From Callipepla californica brunnescens (taxonomy: Eukaryota; Chordata; Aves; Galliformes; Odontophoridae), in the NCBI GenBank assembly GCA_023055505.1, contig JALIRH010000002.1:37705733-37769732 (forward strand): a DNA stretch of 64,000 nucleotides, written 5' to 3'. Positions 62,485-64,000 of this stretch are shown in pieces. The notes below the pieces were generated by a model. That model was not told the origin of the DNA, ran no database searches, and saw nothing but the letters and a program-made list of their open reading frames with translations. The translations under genes were made by a program, and so were the position numbers. Position 1 is the stretch's first letter; every line of letters starts with the position of its first letter.

Positions 62485-64000
62485 GTGGCAAATAACAGCG
62501 GACTTAGATTCAGGCAGAAGCCTCTTCTTCCCTTCCCAGATCTTACCTGCACTGTTTGTAAATAGCTGTTTTTTTTGTTTGGTTGTTTTGTTTTTTTTTC
62601 ATTGTTCCATCAGCTGCACTTTTTATCATCAATCTGATACATACATGCGTGTGTGAAATACAAATTAATACATTCAAATAAATTCTGGTCAGATCAGCCA
62701 TTAAACAGCAGCATTCAAAAAATAAAAACCTCAAAACTCAGCCCTTTGAGATCCAACTATCACTTAAAACCAGTTAGCCAGACAGTTCTTTCATCTTCAT
62801 GACACCTGAGCACATTATTTTTAGCTTTTGTGCACTGTAATCCAGTCCGTGTTAGCTATGACAAGCATCACAAAATAATTAACTTATTTCTTCTAGCAGC
62901 AACATCTCTGGACAGCTGGTTTAGTTATTCCTACTGTGACATGAAACAAAACACTTTTTCTCTTCTTCACAAACAAAAGGCAGTAACCATATAAGATTTC
63001 AGCTCCAATATGTACTGCGGTTCCATTTCTAACAATTCACATCTTTCATATATTTTCCAGTAGTGTGTTAATTTTTAAAAATCTTTCCATAAACTGCTAC
63101 CTTGAGATTAATATCAGGAGACTTTTTACGGAGTGTGCAGGGCTTACTGCTAGTTTGTGAGATAAAGAACAAGGTAAATTCTTTCATCATCTTCCATCGT
63201 CCCGATATTTTATCATCTTAGTAACTTCTTAACAACACGTGTGTACACATGCACACACCACGATGAATATCTAATGTGATAAAAAATTGTCCATACAAAA
63301 AAAAGATTTTCAGCATTCTGACAGTAATTATGTAAGACATCCAGTTTCCTCTCTAGCATAGATTGCTTCATGCTCTTTTATTCAGTACTAACAAATGTAA
63401 CATGCTTTTTTAAACTAAGATACATATTATCTTAAAATTGATGGAGATCTGTTAAGAATGGTTAAATTAGCTGAGTACAAAGGACAACTAATGCATTTCT
63501 ATGATTACTATCAAGTTTACAGTTATTTTGTCAAGCTTCAATTTTCCAATGGAAAGCTAGTTTCATTCCCTACCACTAAGTAATTATGACTGGACCAAAT
63601 ACTAATAGGCAGTATTTTTCTACATTCATTTCATGACAGCACTTGAAAATCAAAATACTTTAGAAATGACCTCAAAATTTGTTGTTGTAATGACAAGACT
63701 GTCACTTTTTCTCCTTACAAATCATTCCTCCTGCGCAAATCATTATACATTATTCAAAACAAGTCCAGGAAAAAATTATTTCAGTAAGGCAGACTGAAGC
63801 AACAAAGTTATTCTGATACTGCCATGGAAGACCTATGCTAAAATAATGTTCAAAAACAATAGGAGAATAAAATCAACAGTGCAGGGAACAACATTAGCCC
63901 TAATAACTGAGACTAACAATGTAGGCAGCCTATTTCATTCATCAGGTCTTTCGGGAATTTTAAAAGATCTTGAGGCGACAAATATCTTGACAGACCTAAG
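62485..64000. other. AT-rich DNA, no gene recognised
   Basis: A T-rich patch at 62570-62600 and otherwise unique AT-rich sequence to the window end. No exon, RNA gene or named repeat could be supported. Confidence 0.6.

Noticed and set aside
1..64000. CRISPR arrays, prokaryotic operons, tRNA or rRNA genes
   Set aside because: No regularly spaced direct repeats, no clustered genes, and no cloverleaf or conserved rRNA blocks were seen. The sequence is typical vertebrate non-coding DNA.

Overview
This window looks like nuclear, non-coding DNA from a bird, most likely a galliform (chicken-like). It is AT-rich. It has no operon structure, no Shine-Dalgarno-led genes and no convincing multi-exon gene. 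What it does have is avian repeats: many fragments of the CR1 non-LTR retrotransposon in both orientations, a fragment of a Galluhop-type mariner DNA transposon (the main reason for suggesting galliform), and three solo LTRs resembling avian ERVL-type endogenous retroviruses. Assignments rest on motif and consensus recognition by eye; no database search was possible.

Layout. Positions 1-130 hold an open frame with protein-like composition ending in TAA, possibly the end of a terminal exon of a gene lying mainly outside the window (weak). Two CR1 copies sit tail to tail at about 1164-2640. From 2.6 to 21.8 kb the DNA is mostly unique and AT-rich, with microsatellites (a pure AT run of 26 units at 6801-6852, a compound TA/CA array at 8195-8288), a CR1 tail at 13575-13746, and three short inverted repeats. 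A deleted LTR lies at 21804-22118, followed by a dispersed repeat at 22480-22630. At 27.8-28.1 kb a Galluhop end abuts a CR1 tail. A promoter-bearing solo LTR lies at about 31196-31697. The largest element is a CR1 endonuclease-reverse transcriptase remnant (minus strand, 38696-40470), joined upstream to a second CR1 fragment (40483-40770). From 41 to 64 kb there are further CR1 tails (52741, 54583), one weak candidate exon (56844-57100), a second copy of the dispersed repeat (58845-59000) and the most complete LTR (61950-62484).

No protein-coding gene can be named. All other ATG-started open frames are short (at most 154 codons), lack family motifs, and the longest is simply the antisense of CR1. 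The CR1 reverse transcriptase copies are dead: the catalytic Asp-Asp motif is lost in both copies where it can be read.

The most notable unexplained signal is strand asymmetry of long homopolymers: eleven A-runs of 16 or more on the + strand against one T-run. This may reflect long-term transcription through the region on the minus strand, so the window could be intronic. I found no evidence for a novel multi-gene system.
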